Shown: one piece after another, positions 35,022 to 43,464 of the stretch
Layout of the letters: every line of letters begins with the position of its first letter
How positions within the stretch are numbered: position 1 is the stretch's first letter
Assembly (NCBI RefSeq): GCF_000217935.1
Contig: NZ_AFHI01000004.1
Location: 79,195 to 143,194 of the forward strand
Direction of reading: 5' to 3'
DNA from: Rheinheimera sp. A13L
GTDB lineage: Bacteria > Pseudomonadota > Gammaproteobacteria > Enterobacterales > Alteromonadaceae
Length of the DNA: 64,000 bases
The notes under the pieces: generated by a model
Told to the model about the DNA's origin: nothing
The model's database searches: none
Seen by the model: only the letters and a program-made list of their open reading frames with translations
Program-made: the position numbers and the translations under genes

Positions 35022-36335
35022 ATGCAGCTGATGCGGCGTTTATATCTGCTGGTGCTGGCCTTACTGGTGCCAGCTTTTTTGTTGTTGTCTTATCTGAAGG
35101 CTGAACCGCTCTGGTATGGGCTCTTTTTGGCTTTTGATCTGCTGTTCATCTTAGTGTTGCACTGGGCACTTAAACCGCTGCTACAGGAAATTGAAGCGCT
35201 GAATTTACATGCCCAGAACTTGCAGGACGGCAGTTTTAACGTCGATGCCAACCGCCATCTTTTATGTGAACTTAAGCCTTTAGCCGAAGTATTGCAGCAA
35301 ATGTCAGCGCAATTGCGGCAAGAACGCGCCACTTTGTATCAGCGCGAACTGCTGCTTGATACAGTTCTGCAATCCAGCCCCAGTGCTATGGTGTTAACCG
35401 ACCAAAATGGCAGGGTGCTGATGAGCAATCCGGCGGCCCGGGTATTGCTGCATCAGGGCCGTAAGTTTGAAGGTCTGTTGTTTTCAGAGTTAACAGCAGA
35501 GTTACCTGAGCTGGCTTTGGCTATTGAAAATGGACAACAAGGCTTGTTGCATCTGGGCGAACCCGCATCGATTTGGCATTTGTCTGTTAGTTTTTTCTCG
35601 CTAAACCAAAAATCGCATCAGTTGTATCTGTTGAAACCTATGACCCGCGAAATCCATAGGGAAGAAGTGAAAGCCTGGAAAAAACTGCTGCGGGTGATTG
35701 GGCATGAACTGAATAATACGCTGGCGCCTTTATCTTCATTAGCTTACTCAGGCCAGTTAGTGGCAACCGAACTGCAACATAAGCAGCTGCAACAAATTTT
35801 CCAGACTATTAGTGAACGCCAGCAGCATCTGAATCAGTTTTTACAGTCTTATATTCAGTTCGCCAAATTACCCACTCCGGTTTTAGCACCAGTACACTGG
35901 GCCAGGCTGATTAATCAGTTACAGGATCAATACGAGTTTGAGCTGGAAGGCGATTTACCACAGCGTAGCTGGTTAGCGGACCCGTTGCAGTTGTCGCAGC
36001 TGTTATTAAACCTGTTGAAAAACGCCCATGAATCAGGCTCCAGGCCAGAGTTTATTCAATTAAGTTTTACCGAATTGCCGGATCAACTGCTGATCTGTAT
36101 TCAGGATGCAGGCGGCGGCATGACAAACGAAGCTCTGGCTCATGCCATGGTGCCTTTTTATACCAGTAAAGAAAATGGCTCTGGCATAGGTTTAACCTTG
36201 TGCCGTGATATAGCCGAAGCTCATGGCGGCAGTTTAAGCCTGCAGAATCAAGGCGCGGGCTTATTGGTTAGCCTGATACTACCGGCTTCTGGGCCTGTCT
36301 CTGGTGCTGGCAATTCTGTGACTGAACAGGCATGA
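35022..36335 (+). CDS. NtrB/NtrY-like sensor histidine kinase
   Basis: The 437-aa product has two N-terminal TMs with almost no periplasmic loop (about residues 5-45), a PAS-like segment (about 110-190), a phospho-His in VIGHELNNTLAPLSS, and a catalytic domain with LLNLLKNAHESG, DAGGGM and GSGIGLTLC. The lack of a periplasmic sensor suggests it reads the membrane or the transporter itself. It pairs with the regulator 6 bases upstream. Confidence 0.92.
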   Translation: MQLMRRLYLLVLALLVPAFLLLSYLKAEPLWYGLFLAFDLLFILVLHWALKPLLQEIEALNLHAQNLQDGSFNVDANRHLLCELKPLAEVLQQMSAQLRQERATLYQRELLLDTVLQSSPSAMVLTDQNGRVLMSNPAARVLLHQGRKFEGLLFSELTAELPELALAIENGQQGLLHLGEPASIWHLSVSFFSLNQKSHQLYLLKPMTREIHREEVKAWKKLLRVIGHELNNTLAPLSSLAYSGQLVATELQHKQLQQIFQTISERQQHLNQFLQSYIQFAKLPTPVLAPVHWARLINQLQDQYEFELEGDLPQRSWLADPLQLSQLLLNLLKNAHESGSRPEFIQLSFTELPDQLLICIQDAGGGMTNEALAHAMVPFYTSKENGSGIGLTLCRDIAEAHGGSLSLQNQGAGLLVSLILPASGPVSGAGNSVTEQA

Positions 36336-37414
36336 TAAAGCCTGAACTAAAACAGGGTGTTATAGCTGTGTCGGCAATAGAAAAACCAAAAAAATTAAAT
36401 CTGAAAACCGTGGCTTCCTATCTGGGCGTTTCAGTCGCTACAGTTTCCAATGCCTATAACAGACCTGATCAACTTTCCCCTGAATTACGCCAGCGTATTT
36501 TGCAGCAATGCACTGAATTGGGTTACGACGGCCCTAATGCCGCGGCCCGCAGTTTACGCACTGGCCGCTCTGGCATAGTGGCAGTTTTATTGTCAGACAC
36601 CCTGGAGTATTCGGTCAGCGACCCTGTTGCCAACCAATTTATTAAAGGTGTGGCTGAGGTACTGCAGGAACACGGCATGGATATGCTGTTGTTATCCGGC
36701 CGGCATAACACCAGCAGCAGCAGTGCTGAAGCCGTGCCCGACGGTTTTATTTTGTATGGTGCGCCCAGTAATCCTGAGCAACTGAACCGCATTGTTAAAA
36801 GCGGCAAGCCGCTGATCACAGTCGACTGCAATCTGGATAATGTGGTGTCGGTGAACGTCGATAACTACGCTGCTGCACACCGCATTGCTGAACATGCTTT
36901 TAAAAAAATGCAGGGCAAAGTGGCGGTGCTGGGCTTGCGCTTAATTGAATCGGACAGAGTGTGCCGTATTCAGCCACACGAGCTGTACAGCACAGAACAA
37001 GCCATTTCCCGTCGCCGTTTGGACGGTTATTTAGCCGCTGCTATAGAACAAGGCCGCGATTTACCTGCAGATGCGGTCTGGCATATTCCTCTCAATATCC
37101 ATAATTTTGCTTTAGTAGCAGCCCGTGAAGCTTTAACTCAATTTCCGCGACCACAAGTGCTGCTTTGTATGAGTGACCGTATTGCTTTGGCTGCCATGGC
37201 GGTAGCGCGTGAGTTGGGCATTAAAATACCGCAAGATTTAGTAGTGGTTGGTTTTGACGGCATTGAAGAAGCTGAACGTTTTTACCCCAGCCTGACCACT
37301 ATTGCTCAGCACAGCGACGAAAAAGGCCGCACAGCTGCCCGTATGCTGTTATCAGGCGAGTCAGAGGCCGACCTACTGATGCCTTCTGAATTAATAATTC
37401 GGCAAAGTTGTTAA
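36332..37414 (+). CDS. LacI-family transcriptional regulator
   Basis: The N-terminal HTH (LKTVASYLGVSVATVSNAYNR, about residues 24-45) is followed by a hinge and a periplasmic-binding-protein-like effector domain. The start overlaps the kinase stop (ATGATAA), but the HTH then begins late; an in-frame GTG at 36368 is a possible alternative. Target operon is unknown; the downstream genes encode an exported nuclease-like hydrolase and an alpha/beta hydrolase. Confidence 0.9.
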   Translation: MIKPELKQGVIAVSAIEKPKKLNLKTVASYLGVSVATVSNAYNRPDQLSPELRQRILQQCTELGYDGPNAAARSLRTGRSGIVAVLLSDTLEYSVSDPVANQFIKGVAEVLQEHGMDMLLLSGRHNTSSSSAEAVPDGFILYGAPSNPEQLNRIVKSGKPLITVDCNLDNVVSVNVDNYAAAHRIAEHAFKKMQGKVAVLGLRLIESDRVCRIQPHELYSTEQAISRRRLDGYLAAAIEQGRDLPADAVWHIPLNIHNFALVAAREALTQFPRPQVLLCMSDRIALAAMAVARELGIKIPQDLVVVGFDGIEEAERFYPSLTTIAQHSDEKGRTAARMLLSGESEADLLMPSELIIRQSC

Positions 37415-37456
37415 GGTAGTCTCTGTTTCTTCTTTTCGTTTCAACAGGCGTTTGCC

Positions 37457-38296
37457 ATGAAAATAGTAGTGTTTCTTTTATTGGTGCTGGTTTTTCCGGG
37501 GCTGGCCCAAGCCTCCACTTTGAAATTAATGAGCTACAACATTCGTTGTGGTTTATGTGAAACTGAAGGTACACCGCAGTATTGGCCTGAACGTAAGTTT
37601 TTACTGGCGCATTTAATTCAGACTCAACAGCCCGATCTGATTGGCTTGCAGGAAGCTGAACTGTTTCAGGTGCATGATTTAGTGGCTATGTTGCCGCACT
37701 ATCAATGGTATGCAAAAGGCCGTGATGACGGCAAAACCAAAGGCGAAAGCACTGCTGTGCTTTATCGCAAAGACACATTAAAGTTGCTGTCGGCAAAAAC
37801 CTTATGGTTGTCTGAAACGCCGGAACAAGTATCAAAAGGTTGGGACGCGAACCTGAACCGTACTTTTACCAAAACTCAGTTTAAAGAGTTAAAATCCGGC
37901 CAGAGTTTTTATTTTCTGAATACTCACTTTGACCATATGGGAAAGCAGGCTCAGCTGCAAAGTGCGTTATTGCTAAAAGCCGAAGTGGAGAAATTGCCAA
38001 AGCAGAGCAAAGTTCTGCTGACTGGGGACTTTAATGTGGAACCCGACAGCGCGCCTTATCAGGCTTTAAGTAAAGTTTTGCATGACAGCGCTTTGGTGGC
38101 GAAAGATAAGCTTTCCAAAAATGTTGGCACTTTTAATGGATTTGGCCGCCAACCAGATAGCCCCAGCCAAACCATAGATTTTATTTTTGTAAGTTCCAAC
38201 CTGCAGGTACAAAGTTATCAGGTGGATAACAGAAGATACAACGGTTTGTATCCTTCTGATCATGAAGCACTGCTGGCTGTGGTCAATTTGAATTAA
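37457..38296 (+). CDS. Exported endonuclease/exonuclease/phosphatase (EEP) family hydrolase
   Basis: The 279-aa product has a Sec signal peptide (to about residue 20). The EEP motifs are all present: Asn in MSYNIRCG, Glu in GLQEAE, His in NTHFDHMG, Asp/Asn in GDFNVEP, Asp in DFIFV and the final His in SDHEAL. The metal-dependent phosphoesterase could act on nucleic acids, phospholipids or sugar phosphates in the periplasm. Confidence 0.92.
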   Translation: MKIVVFLLLVLVFPGLAQASTLKLMSYNIRCGLCETEGTPQYWPERKFLLAHLIQTQQPDLIGLQEAELFQVHDLVAMLPHYQWYAKGRDDGKTKGESTAVLYRKDTLKLLSAKTLWLSETPEQVSKGWDANLNRTFTKTQFKELKSGQSFYFLNTHFDHMGKQAQLQSALLLKAEVEKLPKQSKVLLTGDFNVEPDSAPYQALSKVLHDSALVAKDKLSKNVGTFNGFGRQPDSPSQTIDFIFVSSNLQVQSYQVDNRRYNGLYPSDHEALLAVVNLN

Positions 38297-38322
38297 CTAT
38301 TAACTTATACAAGGATGTTGGA

Positions 38323-39384
38323 ATGAAAACCCCTGTTTTTCTGTCTTTAATGCTGGCTCTGGGTCTGAGCCATTCTGCGTTGGCTCAAACTGCTGCGGCT
38401 GCCGCCAATACAGCAGCTCCGGCTCAAACCGAACTCTTTAGCACTGCCCAGAGCTTACAGAAAAGTCGCAGCTGTTTTGGCGGTCCATTCAAAAGTTACG
38501 ACAGTTTTATTGCCATGCGGATCAAAATGGGCAATAGCCAGCCTAAGTTTTCCGAAGCTAAACTTAGAACTCAATTCACTCAGACTGATTTTGAGCGTTT
38601 CCAACAGACTCTGGATTGCCAGGACTTTGTCTATAAAGTGGGTGACGTACCTGTTCGTGGTTTTATGATTAAACCTAAGCAGATCAGTGGCAAAGCCCCT
38701 GTGGTGATTTATAACAGAGGCGGCAATGCTGACTACGGCCAGCTGACCTTTAGTTTGCTGATGCAAAAGCTGATGCCTGTGGCGGAACAAGGTTTTGTCA
38801 TTATTGCCAGTAACTACAGAGGCCAGCATAACTGGGGGAAAGCCGCAGTGAGCAATGCCGGGTTTGATGAATTTGGTGGTGCTGAGTTAGAAGACGTAAA
38901 AGCTTTAGTGCCTATAGCTCAGGGAATAAAAGACGTAGATGCCAACCGAATGGCGATGTGGGGCCACAGCAGAGGTGGCATGATGACCTATATGCTGGCC
39001 AAATCTATGCCTGAACTGAAAACTATCATAGTAGGAGCTGGTCCGACCGACTTAGCCAAAGAGTTGGAAATCCGCCCTGCGATGGAGAATGTGCATAAAG
39101 CAAGGATCCCAAATTACAGCAGCAATAAAACGGCTGCTTTAGCAGAGCGCTCAGTGCTGTTATGGCCAGAGCAACTACCGGCAGATTTGCCGATTTTGAT
39201 CCAACACGGCGATCAGGATAAGCATGTGTCGGTGGGTGGTGCAGAACAATTAGCGCTGAAATTGAAAGCATTAAAACGCCCACATCAACTGTTGATTTAC
39301 CCCGGAGCCGATCATGGTTTTAACCCTGTTCGCGCTAAAGCGCAGCAGGATATGATCCACTGGCTCAAACAACATTTAGGCTAA
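38323..39384 (+). CDS. Exported alpha/beta hydrolase, prolyl-oligopeptidase-like
   Basis: The 353-aa product has a signal peptide (to LAQ, residue 22). A triad is visible: Ser in GHSRGG, Asp in HGDQDKHV and His in GADHGF. The oxyanion region YNRGGNADYG precedes. It resembles S9-type acyl-peptide or ester hydrolases lacking a propeller. It follows the EEP gene by 26 bases and has AAGGATG upstream. Confidence 0.88.
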   Translation: MKTPVFLSLMLALGLSHSALAQTAAAAANTAAPAQTELFSTAQSLQKSRSCFGGPFKSYDSFIAMRIKMGNSQPKFSEAKLRTQFTQTDFERFQQTLDCQDFVYKVGDVPVRGFMIKPKQISGKAPVVIYNRGGNADYGQLTFSLLMQKLMPVAEQGFVIIASNYRGQHNWGKAAVSNAGFDEFGGAELEDVKALVPIAQGIKDVDANRMAMWGHSRGGMMTYMLAKSMPELKTIIVGAGPTDLAKELEIRPAMENVHKARIPNYSSNKTAALAERSVLLWPEQLPADLPILIQHGDQDKHVSVGGAEQLALKLKALKRPHQLLIYPGADHGFNPVRAKAQQDMIHWLKQHLG

Positions 39385-39424
39385 GCTGTTTTAGTCCATC
39401 GGCGGCACAAGGAACAAAGGGGCA

Positions 39425-40243
39425 ATGATGTTTAAAACTACTTTACTGATTATGTTGTGGTTTTTGTCCTTTTACTCCTTTGCTGCCAATGCGCAGCAGC
39501 TGCTGATTAAATTGCCACAACAAGAACACAACTGGGCTTTGGCGGAAATTAAACAAAAAGTGCCAGTGCAGCAGATCAAGCTATTTGATCCTGTCTATAA
39601 CAGCGATAAAAGTTTTGAAGGCGTGTCTTTACTGCAGCTGTTAAAAGCTGCAGGTTATAAGCCGGGCCAGGCTGCAGATGAAGTAGTGCTGACCGCTTCT
39701 GATGGCTACGCGCCCAGTGTGCCGCTTGAGTTTTTTCTGGACGACCAGGCTGTATTGGTTTTTTCCGAAACGGGTAAGAAAGATTTTGACTTTGCCCCAG
39801 TCGCTCAGGGCAAAGCTATGGTGTCGCCTGCGCCATTTTATTTAGTCTGGAAGCAAGGCAAAGCAGTAGAAAAAACCAGACCCTGGCCTTATCAACTGGT
39901 GAAATTAGAGCTGGTTAGTTTCCAACAATGTTACCCCAAGCTATATCCAATCAATGCAGAGCAAAACTCAGCGGCATATCAGGGCTTTTTGCTGTTTAAA
40001 CAAAGCTGTATCAGCTGCCATTCCATCAACCTGCAAGGCGGCGACTTAGGCCCGGAGCTTAACGCACCAAAAAACGTCACCGAATACTGGACACAAGATC
40101 ACTTAAAAGCCTTTATCCCCAATGCATCCGGCTACAGATACAAAAGCAAAATGCCCACTTTCCCGCAGTTTAGCGCAGAGGATATCGACCATCTGGTCGC
40201 TTATTTAAAGCATATGAAGGATTATAAAATTCAGTTGCCTTAG
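39425..40243 (+). CDS. Exported c-type cytochrome with N-terminal oxidoreductase-like domain
   Basis: The 272-aa product has a signal peptide ending AANA. Residues about 24-165 resemble small molybdopterin-oxidoreductase-like domains without cofactor ligands I can identify. The C-terminal domain has one haem motif (CISCH, near residue 197) and a Met in KMPTFPQF as probable distal ligand. It is an electron carrier in the periplasm. The ATG pair at 39425/39428 follows AAAGGGGC. Confidence 0.85.
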   Translation: MMFKTTLLIMLWFLSFYSFAANAQQLLIKLPQQEHNWALAEIKQKVPVQQIKLFDPVYNSDKSFEGVSLLQLLKAAGYKPGQAADEVVLTASDGYAPSVPLEFFLDDQAVLVFSETGKKDFDFAPVAQGKAMVSPAPFYLVWKQGKAVEKTRPWPYQLVKLELVSFQQCYPKLYPINAEQNSAAYQGFLLFKQSCISCHSINLQGGDLGPELNAPKNVTEYWTQDHLKAFIPNASGYRYKSKMPTFPQFSAEDIDHLVAYLKHMKDYKIQLP

Positions 40244-40653
40244 TGATGATTTCTGAGCGGTGAATCAATCAACTTTGGCGTAGCAAGAATAGTTGTAGCG
40301 GAATGGGCATAGTCCACGCAGACACGCCGTAAATACGTCCATGTAGTCTCGCCTTTCGCTATCCCTGCGAAAGACGGTCTGCTTAGAACTATACCCATCC
40401 ACGCTTTTGTTGAGTTTGGTTTCGTGCCTGAAACGACCTTTTACTGCGACTATAGATGAATACACAGTGTTATTTTCTTTAATAGGAAAGCAAGCATGTT
40501 TTAAGCAAATAAACAGGCACATTTATTTGTTGCTGAAGAGGGAAAAACACTCTAATTTAGAAACTTAGAGTAAATCAGCCCAAAAAATAACAGGCAAGAA
40601 AAAAGTAATAATGTGCCAGCACAATATACAAATGTTAAACGTAAGGAAACATC
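40244..40653. repeat. Intergenic region with repeat-like element
   Basis: No gene is supportable here. Bases about 40310-40400 (GACACGCCGTAAATACGTCC and a hairpin TTTCGC...GCGAAA) resemble a repetitive intergenic element common in Alteromonadales genomes, recalled from memory. It borders the AT-rich HEPN-nuclease pair. Confidence 0.4.
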
Positions 40654-41151
40654 ATGCCTACTAAACTAGTTGAGCATTCATCAAAAACAGCGGAAGCAGT
40701 TGATCTTTTATTCAATCAAAAGCACACGGAAGCAGGATTAGTTCTGTTATACGCTTGGATCGATCGTATGGCATGGTTATCCGTTCAGGATAATGAATCC
40801 ACAGGTCAAGATTTCAAAAATTGGATTAACAAGTATTTGTTGTCAGAGTACCAGCTACCTTGCTCAGCAGACGATTTATGGGCGGCACGCTGCGCTATTT
40901 TACATACAGGTTCACCAAATGCTCGAGACACGAACCGAGGTACAGCAAAAAGAATCTTGTATTATGGTGGCGATACACATAAATTCGTTTCCAATCAGGA
41001 GGATCTGATTATGCTAAAAGTCAAAGACTTACACGTTGCATTTCTTGGTGCTATCAAAAATTTCGCTGAACACCTTAATCAAAATCAATCTGAGCTGACA
41101 GTTGCAAACGAAAAGCTTGATAAAATACTCAAGCGTACAGAACAAGTTTAA
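40654..41151 (+). CDS. HEPN-like protein
   Basis: The 165-aa all-helical product has R79-CAIL-H84, matching the RX4-6H motif of HEPN ribonucleases, in the setting LWAARCAILHTGSP. HEPN proteins are often toxins or anti-phage effectors. The C-terminus is a coiled coil (LTVANEKLDKILKRTEQ). The gene is AT-rich and 82 bases upstream of a membrane-anchored nuclease gene. The start follows GTAAGGAA. The HEPN label rests on the motif and helical look only. Confidence 0.6.
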   Translation: MPTKLVEHSSKTAEAVDLLFNQKHTEAGLVLLYAWIDRMAWLSVQDNESTGQDFKNWINKYLLSEYQLPCSADDLWAARCAILHTGSPNARDTNRGTAKRILYYGGDTHKFVSNQEDLIMLKVKDLHVAFLGAIKNFAEHLNQNQSELTVANEKLDKILKRTEQV

Positions 41152-41233
41152 CAAGCAAAGGCATCTGACGCTCAGCGCGCAGCTGCTTTGAGCGTCATAC
41201 CTAAATTAAGAACAAATTCAGCGCCTAATAAAT

Positions 41234-42103
41234 ATGACAAAAATAGATATCTACGACATATCTGCACAAAAATTTGAAGAATTAGCATTCAACTTTCTTC
41301 AAGAGCAAGGCGACCTAACTTCGCTAGAGAACCTTACATCTGGAAAAATTGACTCTGGTTACGACTTCAGTGCCACGCTAAAAGACGCAGAAAAACCTTG
41401 CAGAATTGTAATTGAAGCCAAGCACAGAAGAAAACTCTCAAAGCAAGACCTGTATAGAATCGCCGAAACTGCAGAGCGCATCAAATCAGGTTTTGATGGT
41501 TTTATACTTATAACCTCAGCAAAACTAAATAAAGAAGAACAAGAGCTCTTAGAAAGGCTTCTTCACAGCTCAGGATACAGCTTAATAAAGATATACCAAG
41601 GCATAACATTTGAAGCACTAACAAAAACAAGTAACCGCAAAGCCCTTGAAGAAATAACAAGATCAAAGAGGTCAGAAATAAAGAGCCTTGCTTACGGCAT
41701 TATTTCGGTCGTCGTAGCGCTAATAGCTTTAACTTCAAATCTAATCCCCTATTTTTTAGACGAAGAGAAAAATTTAGATACCCGCATAGAAAACGTAGCG
41801 AGCGCACTTGAGAGCATAAAGAATCTTGAAAAACATCTGACTGAAATAAAATCAGACATGCAAAAAACCCAGCATGAGTCTGAGGCTATCAAGAGAGAGT
41901 ATGAAAAGTCCCAAGAACTAAAACAGCTGACGGATGATCAGCAAGCTGCCTTTAGAGCTGCAATTGGAGCCTCAAGTCCTCCATGGTGGATTAAGCCTCT
42001 AGATTACTTCTTTGGCTTTATTTTAGGTATTGGAGCTTCCGTAATTGCGAGCTTCATTCACGAGCGAATTAAGCGAAACAAGGCTCTCAATTCTCCTGCG
42101 TAA
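41234..42103 (+). CDS. Membrane-tethered PD-(D/E)XK nuclease, Mrr-like
   Basis: The 289-aa product opens with a restriction-endonuclease-like domain: FEELAFNFLQEQG, then D44 (SGYDF) and E61-A62-K63 (VIEAKH), forming a D-ExK site. A TM helix (about residues 156-178), a charged coiled coil (about 185-235) and a second TM (about 258-275) follow. This puts the nuclease in the cytoplasm at the membrane. No methylase is adjacent. It is AT-rich relative to flanking genes, and the neighbour is HEPN-like. Confidence 0.75.
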   Translation: MTKIDIYDISAQKFEELAFNFLQEQGDLTSLENLTSGKIDSGYDFSATLKDAEKPCRIVIEAKHRRKLSKQDLYRIAETAERIKSGFDGFILITSAKLNKEEQELLERLLHSSGYSLIKIYQGITFEALTKTSNRKALEEITRSKRSEIKSLAYGIISVVVALIALTSNLIPYFLDEEKNLDTRIENVASALESIKNLEKHLTEIKSDMQKTQHESEAIKREYEKSQELKQLTDDQQAAFRAAIGASSPPWWIKPLDYFFGFILGIGASVIASFIHERIKRNKALNSPA

Positions 42104-42147
42104 TAGGTATACCAATGCGCCCAAATCGCTCACTCAGTTTGCTGGGA

Positions 42148-42161
42148 CGGGCTAAAGCCCG
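42148..42161 (+). terminator. GC-rich hairpin after the nuclease gene
   Basis: CGGGCTAAAGCCCG forms a 6-bp stem inside GGGACGGGC...GCCCGCCCC. It lacks a T-run; it may be a weak terminator or an intergenic repeat unit. Confidence 0.4.
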
Positions 42162-42194
42162 CCCCTTAGCTTAATCGGTACTCTTGGAGGAAGC

Positions 42195-42563
42195 TTGAAC
42201 CAAAGCTTAAAATTTTTTCTGATGTTACTCTTTACAGCTCTAGTCGCGTCTTGCTCCAGCAAAGCAAAACAGGAAGTAGATTGGGATGCGGTGCGATATA
42301 ACATTGAAACTTTGTCTACTCTGGCAGCAGGTTGTCTTGAGCAAAAAGCAAGACAATCAGAGTCATGCATCAATTTCGTCAGGCATTATAACGCTGATGG
42401 TGCCGACCATGTAAAGCTGCTCAGCGATAACTTGTCTGAATTGTTGAATAAAGATCTGGACGCTGCCCTTATCACTACAGAACAAATTTTAGTTATTACT
42501 ACAGCGGTTTTATTTATGGGCGGATATGACCAGCCGCCCCCAGCTCCCAACCACCAAAACTAA
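42195..42563 (+). CDS. Small lipoprotein, unknown
   Basis: The 122-aa product starts at TTG with GGAGGA 4 bases upstream. The lipobox LVASC (Cys20) marks it as a lipoprotein. The mature part has two Cys (about residues 48 and 58) that may pair, and a Pro-rich end. No family is recognised. It overlaps by 4 bases the 3' end of the convergent PPK2 gene. Confidence 0.7.
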   Translation: MNQSLKFFLMLLFTALVASCSSKAKQEVDWDAVRYNIETLSTLAAGCLEQKARQSESCINFVRHYNADGADHVKLLSDNLSELLNKDLDAALITTEQILVITTAVLFMGGYDQPPPAPNHQN

Positions 42564-43450
42564 AGCTCACCCTGCAATAACTTAGTGCGAATTTCTTCTA
42601 ACTCTGCCCGGCGCGCATCAGTGGTTTCCGGGTAAGCTAAATCCAGTCCGGCCAGAGTTTCGTTAATGATGCTGGAAATGATTAAGCGGGCATTTTTTTT
42701 ATCATCGGCTGGTATCACATACCAGGGCGCAACTTTGGTGCTGGTGTTGCTTAAACACTCGGCATAGGCACTCATATAACTGTCCCAGTGTTGGCGCTGT
42801 GCTGTGTCGGCTTCGGAGAACTTCCAGTTTTTGTCGGGGTTGTCGATGCGGTCGAGAAAACGGCGGCATTGTTCTTCTTTAGACAAGTGCAAAAAGAACT
42901 TGATGACCTTGGTGCCGTTACGCACCAGATGGGCTTCCGAGCCAACAATAGAGCGGTAGCGATCACGCCAGAAAGGCCCGGAGTTCAGGTTTTTGTACGG
43001 TAGTTTTTGCGCCTCTAATAGCTGGGGTTGCACCTTTACAATCAGCACTTCTTCGTAATAAGAACGATTGAAAATACCAATTTGACCGCGCTCGGGCAGG
43101 GCGCAGTGGCTGCGCCAAAGAAAATCGTGATCCAGTTCAGTGGCACTTGGGTGTTTGAAACTGTGCACCCGGCAGCCTTGTGGGTTAATGCCCGACATCA
43201 CATGGCGAATAGCGCCGTCTTTACCTGCAGCATCCATCGCCTGAAAGATGATCAGCAGAGAATAACGGTTGTCGGCATAAAATAATTGCTGCACCTTCTT
43301 CAGGCTGTTGGTGCTGGCGCTCAGCTGTTTCTTATAATCCTTTGAGGAGCTGTAGAGTGGTTCTGCCACTGTGGCGTGCTGGTGCAAATCCAGTTTGGTG
43401 CCCGGGACTACGGCATAATCTGCGCTGTTGATCCTTGGTTTGTTTTTCAT
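42560..43450 (-). CDS. ppk2: Polyphosphate kinase 2 (PPK2)
   Basis: The 296-aa product has the PPK2 P-loop region AMDAAGKDGAIRH, the lid-associated GCRVHSFKHPS and the Walker B-region NRSYYEEVL. It moves phosphate between polyphosphate and nucleotides (NDP/NMP). The single PPK2 domain and length fit class I. It lies next to a phosphate cotransporter, consistent with phosphate/polyphosphate handling. Confidence 0.93.
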   Translation of the reverse strand: MKNKPRINSADYAVVPGTKLDLHQHATVAEPLYSSSKDYKKQLSASTNSLKKVQQLFYADNRYSLLIIFQAMDAAGKDGAIRHVMSGINPQGCRVHSFKHPSATELDHDFLWRSHCALPERGQIGIFNRSYYEEVLIVKVQPQLLEAQKLPYKNLNSGPFWRDRYRSIVGSEAHLVRNGTKVIKFFLHLSKEEQCRRFLDRIDNPDKNWKFSEADTAQRQHWDSYMSAYAECLSNTSTKVAPWYVIPADDKKNARLIISSIINETLAGLDLAYPETTDARRAELEEIRTKLLQGEL

Positions 43451-43464
43451 CTGTCATCACTCGC

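Noticed and set aside
40244..42200. Toxin-antitoxin reading of the HEPN gene
   Set aside because: No MNT-type or other small antitoxin partner lies beside it; the neighbour is a nuclease.
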